A DNA stretch of 64,000 nt from JBBTTE01 sp038064375 (GCA_038064375.1 JBBTTF010000004.1:62001-126000); one strand, 5' to 3'; numbered from the stretch's first letter, positions 24,291-32,187 are shown. The notes: a model not told the origin generated them from the sequence alone. A program made the numbers and translations.

Positions 24291-24826
24291 TGTCAGATAT
24301 TCCAGCAGATGCACTACGCGAGACTTGGGACAGTGTTCACGAGCAGTCGCTTAAGCTAGCGGCTATGATTGAGTCGCATTGCGTCGACACGGGCGAGAGG
24401 TTTGATGCCATTATCGTGATTCCACGTGGCAGTTATTATCCTGTTAATATTGTGGCTCGGGAGCTTGGGTTTGAGGCAGTGGATTTGATTCACGCTTCTA
24501 TAGGCTCATATATTTCTGGACAGACAATGCGAAAGGACGAGTTTGAGCTAGGCCAAATGCCGACCGACGCTGAAGTATCCGGCAAGAACTTATTAATTAT
24601 CGATGAAGTTTGCGAAACTGGTAATACTCTGGCATTTTTGACCGAGCGTCTCAAACAACAGGGAGCTGCATTGATACGAACCGGCGCCTTGCACTATAAG
24701 CCAGACAAGACCCAGACTGAGTTTGCGCCTGATTGGTACGTCGTTAAGACCGACAAATGGATCCATTATCCATGGGAATCACATGACGATAACGGCAAAA
24801 ACTCGATAGTAAAACGCCGCGGTTAA
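24290..24826 (+). CDS. Purine-type phosphoribosyltransferase
   Basis: 178 residues with the type I PRTase fold. The PRPP-binding loop LLIIDEVCETGNTLAFL (about 101-117) replaces the usual VDDxxxTGxT with DEVCETGNT. An upstream strand VIPRGSYYPVNIVARELG holds the PP-loop. The C-terminal YVVKTDKWIHYPWE motif is typical of xanthine/hypoxanthine-guanine PRTases of the Gpt-like group. It would salvage a purine base with PRPP, a sensible activity in an organism with little nucleotide synthesis. Coupled to the DUF2177 gene by a 1-nt overlap. Confidence 0.8.
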   Translation: MSDIPADALRETWDSVHEQSLKLAAMIESHCVDTGERFDAIIVIPRGSYYPVNIVARELGFEAVDLIHASIGSYISGQTMRKDEFELGQMPTDAEVSGKNLLIIDEVCETGNTLAFLTERLKQQGAALIRTGALHYKPDKTQTEFAPDWYVVKTDKWIHYPWESHDDNGKNSIVKRRG

Positions 24827-24854
24827 GCTTTTACTAGCTACGGTAGCTGATACT

Positions 24855-24863
24855 TGCTACAAT
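24855..24863 (+). promoter_or_regulatory. Extended -10 promoter for the helicase gene (leaderless)
   Basis: TGC-TACAAT ending 8 nt before the ATG at 24872. The TTG at 24854 that opens the longer frame overlaps the element. Confidence 0.66.
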
Positions 24864-24871
24864 CGGAGTCT

Positions 24872-26404
24872 ATGCGACAAAAGCAGGCTCTGAGGGTAAT
24901 GATGGATGGCGACAGCGTGTTCTTAACGGGCGCGCCGGGTGCTGGCAAGACCTATGTCTTAAACCAGTTTGTTTCGCGTGCTCGTAACGCTGGCAAGCGC
25001 GTGGCAGTGACGGCCAGTACCGGTATTGCCGCGAGTCATATTAATGGCACGACTATTCACTCATGGTCGGGTCTTGGTATTCTTGATCATCTGAGTGACG
25101 AAGATTTGAGCCGACTAGCTGATAGCGATCGTCTGATCAAACGCTACAATAGCGTTGATGTTCTGATCATTGATGAAGTCTCGATGCTGCATGGCGCTAG
25201 GCTCGATATGGTCAACCAGCTTGCCAAGGCTTTGCGCCAAAGCGATAAGCCTTTTGGTGGGCTGCAGATTATCCTAGTTGGTGACCTGTTTCAGCTGCCA
25301 CCGATTAGTCGTGGCACGCGCGAGTTCGACTTTATCCATTTGTCTGATGCATGGGCCGAGCTCAATCCCAAAATTTGTTATCTAACCGAGCAGCACCGTC
25401 AGCAGGGCAATGATAGCTTGCTACAAATCTTGGAGGCGATGCGTCTTGGCCAAGTCGACGAAGGTCATGGAGAACTCTTGCAAGATCGACTGGCCGTATC
25501 TGTCCCCGAAGACCTAGTCGTCACCAAACTCTACTCGCACAACCTCGACGTCGATGCCATAAACCAGCGGCACCTCGATGAGATTGATGAGCGTAGCCAC
25601 ACTTTTGAGATGCGCACCAAAGGCAGCCGCGCCAAACTTGATCAACTAGCTAAGAGCTTGCTTGCGCCCGATGCCCTAGAGCTCAAAGTTGGGGCTGAGG
25701 TCATGTTTGTCGCTAACAATTTTGCTGATGGCTTCGTGAACGGCAGCCGTGGTAGGGTAGTTGAGCTTGATTCTGACGGGCCGGTTGTGCAACTGCATGC
25801 TGGCCGCAAGATCACTGTCGAGCCGCACAGCTGGAGTCTTAGCGAGGATGGCAAAGTTCGAGCCGAGATCACGCAACTGCCTTTGCGACTGGCGTGGGCG
25901 ATCACGATACATAAGAGTCAGGGCATGAGCTTGGACGCTGCTGAGATCGACTTATCGCGAGCCTTCACTCCGGGCATGGGCTACGTAGCACTTAGTCGTG
26001 TACGTAGTCTCGACGGCCTATACCTAAAAGGCGTTAACAATACGGCCATGGCAATGCACCCGCAGATTTACGATCTAGACAAAGCTTTGCGTAATGCGTC
26101 ATCCGAGCTTTCAGGCTCAATAGAAGATATCGGCGATGAAGTCATAATCGCCAAGACCGAACCGATCGTCGATGAAACACTATTTGTAAAACTCAAAGAC
26201 TGGCGCTACAAAAGGGCGACGGCCGATAAGCTGCCGGCCTTCATGATTGCTCATGACACAGCACTTAGCGCGGTCGCATCGACTAAGCCGGTGACGCCCC
26301 AGCAGCTACTTGGTCTTGCTGGCTTTGGTTCTCGCAAGGTCGAAGCTTATGGCACAGACATATTGCAAATTGTCGCCGCTCACAGTGCTTCGCGTGCAGC
26401 TTGA
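24872..26404 (+). CDS. PIF1/RecD-like DNA helicase with C-terminal HRDC-like domain
   Basis: 510 residues from the ATG at 24872. SF1B helicase motifs: Walker A LTGAPGAGKTYVL (about 20-32), motif Ia TASTGIAASHI, Walker B VLIIDEVSML (about 97-106), motif III LVGDLFQLPPI, motif V AWAITIHKSQGMSLD and motif VI GYVALSRVRSLDGLYL. These define the PIF1 group, 5'-3' helicases that unwind forks, R-loops and G-quadruplexes. The last 80 residues (FVKLKDWRYKRATADKLPAFMIAHDTAL, then TPQQLLGLAGFGSRKVEAYGTDIL) match the HRDC domain of RecQ/RNase D, a DNA-binding module not usual in classical PIF1 proteins but reported in bacterial relatives. The ATG is set by the extended -10. Confidence 0.88.
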   Translation: MRQKQALRVMMDGDSVFLTGAPGAGKTYVLNQFVSRARNAGKRVAVTASTGIAASHINGTTIHSWSGLGILDHLSDEDLSRLADSDRLIKRYNSVDVLIIDEVSMLHGARLDMVNQLAKALRQSDKPFGGLQIILVGDLFQLPPISRGTREFDFIHLSDAWAELNPKICYLTEQHRQQGNDSLLQILEAMRLGQVDEGHGELLQDRLAVSVPEDLVVTKLYSHNLDVDAINQRHLDEIDERSHTFEMRTKGSRAKLDQLAKSLLAPDALELKVGAEVMFVANNFADGFVNGSRGRVVELDSDGPVVQLHAGRKITVEPHSWSLSEDGKVRAEITQLPLRLAWAITIHKSQGMSLDAAEIDLSRAFTPGMGYVALSRVRSLDGLYLKGVNNTAMAMHPQIYDLDKALRNASSELSGSIEDIGDEVIIAKTEPIVDETLFVKLKDWRYKRATADKLPAFMIAHDTALSAVASTKPVTPQQLLGLAGFGSRKVEAYGTDILQIVAAHSASRAA

Positions 26405-26568
26405 AGATTAAATAAATATTAAGTGTTCAAAATTGTTGTTGTAGCTTTTAACAGATACAAACTAACACACAAATAGACTATTATTGTACAAAAAACTCGT
26501 CATAAGGTTGTCTTTGGGTCGCTACGAAGAGCATGATGAGCCAACTAAATATTAGGAGGCAATCATGG

Positions 26569-26856
26569 ATGCTCAGCCAGAAGTTGAACGCTTGCATTCG
26601 AGGGGTAGAGTCCACGATTCTAGCTTTGATGATTGTCAGTATTGTTGGTTTGGTGGCTATGAAGATATGGGGCGGGCAACTGCTCAGCGTTCAGACCGTC
26701 AGTATAGCGCCAACAATTTGGCCCAAGGACGCCGTCATCGTCAAGCCCGTGCCAGTAGGCGAGTTAAAAGTCGGCGACATCATAAGCTACCACAGCCATT
26801 GCCGTCGAAGCTCGTTAGCCAGTCCACATCTATGCCCGCCCGATCTACAGTGTTAG
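26569..26856 (+). pseudogene. Truncated signal-peptidase-I (SipW-like) gene
   Basis: 95 residues from the ATG at 26569, which has a strong AGGAGG Shine-Dalgarno at 26554-26559. A transmembrane helix (about 12-33, TILALMIVSIVGLVAMKIW) is followed by LLSVQTVSIAPTIWPKDAVIVKPVPVGELKVGDIISY, the catalytic-serine and Gly-Asp-x-I-x-Y blocks of SipW-type signal peptidases (SxSMxPTI appears as VSIAPTI). After ISYHS the frame runs into unrelated codons and stops just before the next gene's promoter. The rest of the catalytic domain, including the general-base region, is missing. It is most likely a decayed gene, although a short expressed protein cannot be excluded. Confidence 0.6.
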
Positions 26857-26859
26857 ACT
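26851..26859 (+). promoter_or_regulatory. Extended -10 promoter for the NYN-domain gene (leaderless)
   Basis: TGT-TAGACT ending 6 nt before the ATG at 26866, lying on the last codons of the truncated gene. Confidence 0.58.
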
Positions 26860-26865
26860 ATAGGC

Positions 26866-27438
26866 ATGAGACGCAAGAGTAAGAAACCGATCGCTTACGC
26901 ATTTATAGATAGCCAGAACCTCAATCTTGGCACCCAGCGTATGGGCTGGAAGCTAGATTGGCGCAAGTTCCGTCACTTCCTAGAAGATAAGTATGGCGTT
27001 ACCCACGCCTACACCTTCATCGGCTACATGAGTGAGAACGAATCAATGTACGAGTACATGCACGAACTCGGCTATTTGGTAGTTCTCAAGCCAACTGTCG
27101 ATGTTACGGCTCAGCACGATGCCAGCGACAAGCCTGCCAATGACAGCCCTAAGCTTAAGGCTGATGACAAAGACAAGCCAATCATTAAAGGCAATGTCGA
27201 TGCCGAGCTCGTCCTCTACGCCATGAAAGAGCTTCCCAACTACGAGCAAGCAATCATTGTCAGTGGTGACGGCGATTTCTTCAGCCTCGCCGAATACTTA
27301 GAGGAGCAGGGCAAGCTAGCCCAAATCCTAACCCCCAACTGGCAATACTCCAGCTTGCTTAAGGTCTTTGACGACAAGATAACCCGACTAGATCAACTTA
27401 GGCGACAACTAAGCTACCACGACCGTAAGAAGAAATGA
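26866..27438 (+). CDS. NYN-domain protein (LabA/DUF88-like), putative ribonuclease
   Basis: 190 residues. PIN-like NYN fold with the metal-binding acidic residues in AYAFIDSQNLNL (Asp11), KGNVDAELVLYAM (about 108-120) and IIVSGDGDFFSLAEYL (about 127-142). Members are thought to be RNA nucleases. A charged insert (about 80-106) rich in Lys and Asp separates the second and third motifs. The last four bases overlap the following membrane-protein gene (ATGA). Confidence 0.86.
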   Translation: MRRKSKKPIAYAFIDSQNLNLGTQRMGWKLDWRKFRHFLEDKYGVTHAYTFIGYMSENESMYEYMHELGYLVVLKPTVDVTAQHDASDKPANDSPKLKADDKDKPIIKGNVDAELVLYAMKELPNYEQAIIVSGDGDFFSLAEYLEEQGKLAQILTPNWQYSSLLKVFDDKITRLDQLRRQLSYHDRKKK

Positions 27439-28019
27439 AAGATATATTTTTAGTTGTAAGTGGCGTTCTGACTATCGCCAGCGCCATTCCGTATATACGT
27501 GACATACTGCGGCGTACTACAAAACCCAGAATAGTTACATGGTTTAACTGGAGCCTTTTGACAGGTATTGCAACTGCTGCAGCAATCGCAGACAATCAGT
27601 GGCCAAGTGCCGTAATAACAGGTACGGCCACGATCACTACAATGAGCATAGCCTTACTCGGACTGCGCTACGGCGACACTAAGATCGAGCCGTTTGATGT
27701 TGTTTGTCAGCTTGCGGCAATACTAGGACTAGTCCTTTGGGTGATCACCAATGATCCGCTGATCGCTATCGTAATTACTGCGGTCGTAGACTTTATTGCT
27801 GCGCTACCTACGCTTAGGCATTCGTGGCTTAAGCCTTACGAAGAAACCTCAATGGCATTTGTATTGGGTGGAATAGGTGGCATTTTTGCTGTCCTCGCCC
27901 TCGATAATCCAAGCGTTTCCGGACTAATTTATCCGTTTTACATAGTATGTGCGAACCTTGTTCTTGTGTATCTGATCAAGTTCAGTCCCAATCAAAAGCC
28001 AAGCATGACCAAAGCCTAA
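27435..28019 (+). CDS. Multi-pass membrane protein of unknown function
   Basis: 194 residues with six or seven hydrophobic helices. Two partly similar halves carry a Pro/Trp-containing pattern (IPYIRDILRRTTKPRIVTWFNWSLLTG in the first, ALPTLRHSWLKPYEETSMAFVLGG in the second), reminiscent of PQ-loop-type repeats. That relation is only suggestive. Coupled to the NYN gene by a 4-nt overlap. Function unknown. Confidence 0.75.
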   Translation: MKDIFLVVSGVLTIASAIPYIRDILRRTTKPRIVTWFNWSLLTGIATAAAIADNQWPSAVITGTATITTMSIALLGLRYGDTKIEPFDVVCQLAAILGLVLWVITNDPLIAIVITAVVDFIAALPTLRHSWLKPYEETSMAFVLGGIGGIFAVLALDNPSVSGLIYPFYIVCANLVLVYLIKFSPNQKPSMTKA

Positions 28020-28070
28020 TTTTCATTTCATGCCCAACCGGCTTATGATGGTAGTAATAAGGAGGGTAGA

Positions 28071-28799
28071 ATGGCGGACAATAACTATGATTTTACAGGG
28101 CTGAAGGCCGTATTCTTCAATGGAACTTTGACCAAGTCACCAGAATCCAGCCACACCGAAAAGCTGATCAAAATCAGCCAAAACATCATGGAAAAGCACG
28201 GTGTCGAGACCGAGCTTATCCGTACCATCGATAAAGATATTGCCGTAGGCGTTTGGCCCGACATGCGCGAACACGGCCACAAAACTGACGAATGGCCGGA
28301 GATATTCAAAAGAGTTATGGAGGCCGACATTCTCGTCTTAGCCGGCCCGATCTGGCTCGGCGACAACAGCTCAGAAATGAAGAAGGTGATAGAACGACTC
28401 TATGCCTGCAGCAGCATTCTCAACTCCGATGGCCAATATGCCTTTTACGGCAAAGTTGGCGGCTGCCTGATCACAGGCAACGAGGATGGCATCAAGCATT
28501 GTGCAATGAATGTCTTATACAGTCTTCAGCACCTCGGTTACAGCATTCCACCCCAAGCTGACGCGGGCTGGATAGGCGAAGCTGGCCCCGGTGCCAGCTA
28601 TGGTGATGATGACGGCAAAGGCGGCAAAGTTGGCCTAGATAACGACTTCACCAATCGCAACGCCACCTTTATGACATGGAATCTATTACATCTTGCCAAA
28701 ATGCTCAAAGACCAAGGCGGCATTCCAGCGTACGGCAACCAACGCTCCGAATGGGATGCCGGCGCTCGCTTTGACTTTGCTAATCCTGAATATCGCTAA
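28071..28799 (+). CDS. Flavodoxin-like NAD(P)H-dependent oxidoreductase
   Basis: 242 residues. Flavodoxin-type fold with the FMN phosphate loop FFNGTLTKSPESSHTEKL (about 13-30), a strand and loop ADILVLAGPIWLGDNSSEMKKVIERL (about 84-109) and GKVGGCLITGNEDGIKH (about 124-140). This matches the NADPH-dependent FMN reductase/NAD(P)H-quinone reductase group. It has a strong Shine-Dalgarno AAGGAGGG at 28060-28067, one of the clearest in the window, and no leaderless-type promoter. Redox role; physiological partner unknown. Confidence 0.86.
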   Translation: MADNNYDFTGLKAVFFNGTLTKSPESSHTEKLIKISQNIMEKHGVETELIRTIDKDIAVGVWPDMREHGHKTDEWPEIFKRVMEADILVLAGPIWLGDNSSEMKKVIERLYACSSILNSDGQYAFYGKVGGCLITGNEDGIKHCAMNVLYSLQHLGYSIPPQADAGWIGEAGPGASYGDDDGKGGKVGLDNDFTNRNATFMTWNLLHLAKMLKDQGGIPAYGNQRSEWDAGARFDFANPEYR

Positions 28800-28885
28800 T
28801 AGCTACCACAGTACCCCAACAGATATATTAGATACCTTAGCCGCTGACCCTAGTCTCCTAAATAGTACTGTTCCAGCACACAACA

Positions 28886-28914
28886 TTGACAAAAAGCATA
28901 ATCTTTGTTACAAT
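28886..28914 (+). promoter_or_regulatory. Consensus promoter for the 96-residue protein gene (leaderless)
   Basis: TTGACA (28886-28891), 17 bp ending in TGT, TACAAT (28909-28914), 8 nt before the ATG at 28923. Both boxes and the spacer match the sigma-70 consensus closely. Confidence 0.85.
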
Positions 28915-28922
28915 ACGTAACG

Positions 28923-29213
28923 ATGTCAATAAATAACAAAAATAGTCAAACAACAATGGATAGAGCAGCAATCGTAGCCCAGCAAGCTGGTCTTGTTCTT
29001 ATGTCGGCTGCCTTTACGCTGGGTATGATCGACATTGCTGAGCAGATTAAGGGTAGAGTGATAGTCCCAGCACAGCCATCTTTGGTTGTTGAGACTGCCA
29101 GCCCAGAAGCTGGCCACGGCGAATCAATAAGACGCGAGCGTGAAGAAACCCACCCGCACAGCGCAGGCTACAGCATAAACCAGAGAACACAACCTCGTAG
29201 CGGGCGTATATAG
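28923..29213 (+). CDS. Small membrane-associated protein of unknown function
   Basis: 96 residues beginning MSINNKNSQTTMDRAA. A hydrophobic segment near 18-38 (VAQQAGLVLMSAAFTLGMIDI) could be a signal anchor. The remaining 55 residues are polar and basic with several Arg and His, ending RSGRI. A TTG opens a longer frame at 28905, but the promoter geometry shows that ATG 28923 is the start. The unusually strong promoter implies high expression. No homologous family recognised. Confidence 0.62.
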   Translation: MSINNKNSQTTMDRAAIVAQQAGLVLMSAAFTLGMIDIAEQIKGRVIVPAQPSLVVETASPEAGHGESIRREREETHPHSAGYSINQRTQPRSGRI

Positions 29214-29216
29214 GCA

Positions 29217-29245
29217 TTGACAAAAATAAACATAAAAGGTATAAT
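29217..29245 (+). promoter_or_regulatory. Perfect consensus promoter for the 212-residue protein gene (leaderless)
   Basis: TTGACA (29217-29222), exactly 17 bp, TATAAT (29240-29245), ending 6 nt before the ATG at 29252. It is the only perfect consensus for both boxes at 17 bp in the window. Confidence 0.9.
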
Positions 29246-29251
29246 ACAAAC

Positions 29252-29890
29252 ATGAAAAACCGCAACCAATCAGTCAAGACCAGTACCTCAGGCGAAAGCT
29301 TTCCAGCCGCTATACTTACTCGTGTCGGCCGCTTTGTTGTGCGTGGTGAAGGCAAAAATCCTCTTGAAATGCCTGCAACTGAGGTTCGCAAAGAAGGTGC
29401 GGTTCTAGCAACAGGGGCGGCTGCAGTTCTTGCAGGCGCTGCTATTGTTATAACTCCAGCCGCTATTAAGAAGGCTGAAAACGTAGTAGATAAGCAGATC
29501 AATGTTGGTGTGCAACAGGCACAAGCTAACATAGACGCTTCACATTCTGATGCCGCCAAGGCTATTATTCAGGCTAACCCTGACAGGTTTGCTGGCAGTT
29601 CTGACTCACAAGACGAACAGGCAGTTGCACTAAGTCCTATAGCTGGAGAAGGTATAAACGCTGTGACAGATGTCGTTAACGAATCTGGTGGTGATGTAAA
29701 GCTTCCGCAGGCCATTATTAACGCCGACGGCACAACAACCGATGTTACCAAACTGACGAATGGTGAGTTGCAGGCTATCTCCGCTGGACTGCAAGTATCA
29801 GATAAGCTAGTCTACCGCGTTCCACCACAAGTTGGTGAGCAAGCTGCCCAAAAGATTGCCGAAGAATCGCAAGCAAGCCCAAACCAGTAG
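29252..29890 (+). CDS. Probable membrane-anchored protein of unknown function
   Basis: 212 residues. A basic N-terminal 45 residues precede an Ala-rich hydrophobic helix (about 50-75, VLATGAAAVLAGAAIVITPAAI), then a polar, Gln/Ala/Asp-rich region with weak coiled-coil character. It has no recognised domain. Together with the 96-residue neighbour upstream it forms a pair of individually promoted, leaderless small genes. The perfect consensus promoter suggests this is an abundant protein, which deserves direct study. Function unknown. Confidence 0.68.
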   Translation: MKNRNQSVKTSTSGESFPAAILTRVGRFVVRGEGKNPLEMPATEVRKEGAVLATGAAAVLAGAAIVITPAAIKKAENVVDKQINVGVQQAQANIDASHSDAAKAIIQANPDRFAGSSDSQDEQAVALSPIAGEGINAVTDVVNESGGDVKLPQAIINADGTTTDVTKLTNGELQAISAGLQVSDKLVYRVPPQVGEQAAQKIAEESQASPNQ

Positions 29891-30014
29891 TAGCGTAGGC
29901 TCTCTACCCAAAAGCGCTACATAGCTTGGTTTTGGTGTCTTATCTGTAAAACCTGTGGATAAGTGGTGTCAGAAGTGCTTCGTTTTTATTATTTGTACTT
30001 GCAGGGGGTTATGG

Positions 30015-30050
30015 TGGGTAGTACACTCAGTTCAGTGGGTAGAAATGGTA
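30015..30050 (+). promoter_or_regulatory. Candidate MraZ operator repeats upstream of mraZ
   Basis: TGGGTAG occurs at 30015 and 30036 (21 bp apart, two helical turns), with a weaker TGGTAAG at 30046, 10 bp further. MraZ proteins bind direct TGGGN repeats spaced by one helical turn in their own promoters. A TATTAT at 29987-29992 may be the -10, so bound MraZ would sit just downstream of the transcript start. Autoregulation is inference. Confidence 0.55.
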
Positions 30051-30110
30051 AGGCAAAATAGCTTACCAGATCGAAAAATAAAAAAACCACTAGCAGCTTA
30101 AGGGACATCA

Positions 30111-30488
30111 ATGGCCACGGTAGACTACTTCGAACGCAAGCTTGACGATAAGCGACGGTTAACCATTCCGCCGGAACTTCGTGACAAGTTCGCAAGCGGA
30201 GCAGTAGTGACCAGAGGCTTCGGCCAGTACCTACATCTTTATCCCAAGGATGTATGGGAAAACTTGGTTGAGCCACGACTTGCCGGCGATATCCTAGACG
30301 AGCGCATAGCAGACCTGAACGTCCAATTTCGGATGGGGAAGGTCGACATGCAGCCCGACGGTAAACAGGGGCGCATCACACTCGAGCAACATTTGCTCGA
30401 TTATGCCGGCATTAGCCGCGATGTGGTCGCTGTAGGTGTCGGACAGTACTGGCGTTTGATGGCTCCCGAGGCCGCAGCAGCCAAATAA
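30111..30488 (+). CDS. mraZ: Transcriptional regulator MraZ
   Basis: 125 residues. Two SpoVT/AbrB-like half domains: YFERKLDDKRRLTIPPELRDKFASGAVVTRGFGQYLHLYPKDVWENL (about 5-51) and VDMQPDGKQGRITLEQHLLDYAGISRDVVAVGVGQYWRLMAPE (about 77-119). MraZ forms a ring that binds TGGGN repeats and controls the division/cell-wall cluster, which starts here. The second domain keeps a DxxGR pattern as DGKQGRI, matching the usual DxxGRxxLP with small changes. The family's usual length is about 140 residues. The gene heads rsmH, ftsL-like, ftsI, mraY, ftsW, murG and ftsQ. Confidence 0.95.
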   Translation: MATVDYFERKLDDKRRLTIPPELRDKFASGAVVTRGFGQYLHLYPKDVWENLVEPRLAGDILDERIADLNVQFRMGKVDMQPDGKQGRITLEQHLLDYAGISRDVVAVGVGQYWRLMAPEAAAAK

Positions 30489-30544
30489 GCTCGAAGCTCA
30501 TTAACAATTTAGGCGAATAGAAAACCTCATTCGATCGAGGGCAG

Positions 30545-30747
30545 CTATTCGACAATCAACAAGTGGAAATAGATAGCAAACCACTATAAAAAAGGGCTTT
30601 GCACCTTTCAAAAACACCTCCCAAAACTCCACCTCACACATAAGTCTCTCAAAACTTAGATTCTGTGCGAAAAGTATTTATACATTTTGCTAAGAATCAA
30701 CAAAAACAAAAACTATACAAAAAAACAAAAAGTTGATTGTCGATTAG
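30545..30747 (+). repeat. Long-range inverted repeat flanking the mraZ-rsmH intergenic region
   Basis: CTATTCGACAATCAAC at 30545-30560 is complementary to GTTGATTGTCGATTAG at 30732-30747 with 15 of 16 positions pairing. The arms enclose 171 nt of A/C-rich sequence. Transcribed as part of the operon, the RNA could fold into one long stem just upstream of rsmH. A nested AGTGG/CCACT hairpin begins at 30562. Confidence 0.6.
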
Positions 30748-30777
30748 GTGACCTTGCAAAAACAAAAACAAGACAAG

Positions 30778-31713
30778 ATGCACCAAAACAAACACCAAAA
30801 TAAACACAAACAGCACGTACCAGTATTACTAGACGAAGTTCTACAGTATCTGGATCCGAAGAGCGGGGAATCATATCTCGATCTGACGGCCGGTTACGGT
30901 GGACACGCTCGCGAAGTATTGGAACGGACTGGAAGCCTCACACAATCAGTGCTGGTTGACCGCGACAATAACGCGATCAACGTTCTCCGAGAGGAGTTCG
31001 GACCAAACACTGTGGACTTGCGGCAGTCGGATTTTCTGACGGCCACACAAGAGTTGATCGCCGAGGGGCGGCAATTCGATCTTATTTTGGCTGATTTGGG
31101 CGTATCGTCACCGCACCTTAACGAGGGCAAACGCGGCTTTGCCATTAACCAGAACGGTCCACTCGACATGCGAATGGACCAATCGCAGGCTTTAACTGCC
31201 GAAACTATAGTCAATACCTATAGCGAGGCAGCTTTGGTGGATATTCTGCAGCGCTGGGGCGAAGAGCCCAAGGCTAAGCAGATCGCCAATCTGATAGTCG
31301 CTAACCGACCATTCGGTAGCACTGACGAGTTAGCAGCGATTGGATCTAAGGCGTGGCCGGGTTACAGTCGGGTTCATCCGGCGACCAGAACTTTTCAGGC
31401 GCTGCGCATCGCAGTTAATGACGAGCTAGGGTTGCTAGAGCAGAGCCTACCACTGTGGTTTGAGCTGTTAGCGGAGGGTGGTCGCATTGCGATCATTAGC
31501 TTCCACAGTCTAGAAGACCGATTGGTTAAGAAAGCCTTGCAAGAAGTCGCCGGCGAACGTTACGACGCAGATCTACGATTACTCACCAAGCGTCCGGCTA
31601 CGGCAAGCCCCTCAGAATTAGTTTTTAATCCGCGAGCTCGAAGCGCTAAGCTAAGAGCCGCAGTGAAAATAAAAAAGAAAGGGAATACTAATGCCTATCC
31701 AGGTAAAAAGTAG
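30778..31713 (+). CDS. rsmH: 16S rRNA (cytosine(1402)-N4)-methyltransferase RsmH
   Basis: 311 residues from the ATG at 30778. Family motifs: HVPVLLDEVLQYLDP at the N-terminus, YLDLTAGYGGHAREVLER (SAM motif), DLILADLGVSSPHLNEGKRGF and RIAIISFHSLEDRLVKKAL. The N-terminal MHQNKHQNKHKQ is an unusual polar extension. An upstream GTG at 30748 would add ten more residues, but it abuts the arm of an inverted repeat and has no Shine-Dalgarno. The enzyme methylates C1402 of 16S rRNA. It is the usual second gene of the dcw cluster. Confidence 0.94.
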   Translation: MHQNKHQNKHKQHVPVLLDEVLQYLDPKSGESYLDLTAGYGGHAREVLERTGSLTQSVLVDRDNNAINVLREEFGPNTVDLRQSDFLTATQELIAEGRQFDLILADLGVSSPHLNEGKRGFAINQNGPLDMRMDQSQALTAETIVNTYSEAALVDILQRWGEEPKAKQIANLIVANRPFGSTDELAAIGSKAWPGYSRVHPATRTFQALRIAVNDELGLLEQSLPLWFELLAEGGRIAIISFHSLEDRLVKKALQEVAGERYDADLRLLTKRPATASPSELVFNPRARSAKLRAAVKIKKKGNTNAYPGKK

Positions 31714-31768
31714 CTCCCGCGCCTACAAGATCCACGTCAAAGTGGTCTAAATAGGCAAAGTAGCGGTT

Positions 31769-31793
31769 CCAGCCTCACCAAATATGAGGCTGG
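31769..31793 (+). other. Stable hairpin between rsmH and the ftsL-like gene
   Basis: Perfect 9-bp stem CCAGCCTCA (31769-31777) / TGAGGCTGG (31785-31793), loop of 7 nt, with no T-run after it. It probably slows or processes the message between rsmH and ftsL rather than ending transcription. Confidence 0.55.
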
Positions 31794-31831
31794 ACCTAAG
31801 ATCACCTCATTAAACTAAAAATAAAAACAAA

Positions 31832-32179
31832 ATGACATATTCAAGTTCCTTGGCCATGAACCGTTCTAGGTATCAGGGTCGCAACAAAAACTCCGTCAGC
31901 TTCCGTGCTACCACTCGCACGCTCGGACCAGTCAGTAACACTATTACACTGATTGTCTTGGCATGTCTTTTGGGTCTGCTGTATCTGACACAGGTCACTA
32001 AGACTAATGCCTACGGCTATCAGATCAACGCCTTGCAGGAAAAGCAGGCTAGTCTCAATAGTCAGCACGATGACTTAGAGGTTGATTCGGCACGTTTGCA
32101 GTCGCTTAGCCGTGTTAGTAGCAGTCCGGTAGCTAAGAGCCTTGTATCGGTTGCCCCTTCGGCTACTGCCAAAAACTAA
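31832..32179 (+). CDS. FtsL-like division protein
   Basis: 115 residues, between rsmH and ftsI, where ftsL sits in dcw clusters. A basic cytoplasmic N-terminus (about 1-35), one transmembrane helix (about 38-56, TITLIVLACLLGLLYLTQV) and a short heptad-like extracytoplasmic stretch (YGYQINALQEKQASLNSQHDDLEVDSARLQSL) give the FtsL layout. Sequence alone would not identify it, because FtsL evolves quickly; the call rests on topology and position. FtsL joins FtsB and FtsQ in the divisome and helps activate FtsWI. The second Met at 31856 is an alternative start. Confidence 0.75.
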   Translation: MTYSSSLAMNRSRYQGRNKNSVSFRATTRTLGPVSNTITLIVLACLLGLLYLTQVTKTNAYGYQINALQEKQASLNSQHDDLEVDSARLQSLSRVSSSPVAKSLVSVAPSATAKN

Positions 32180-32187
32180 CGTTTGAT

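Noticed and set aside
26565..26882. A 105-codon frame placed 5 nt after the strong AGGAGG
   Set aside because: Its protein is Arg/His-rich without domain character. The overlapping frame from 26569 has a clear signal-peptidase pattern and an equally acceptable spacing.
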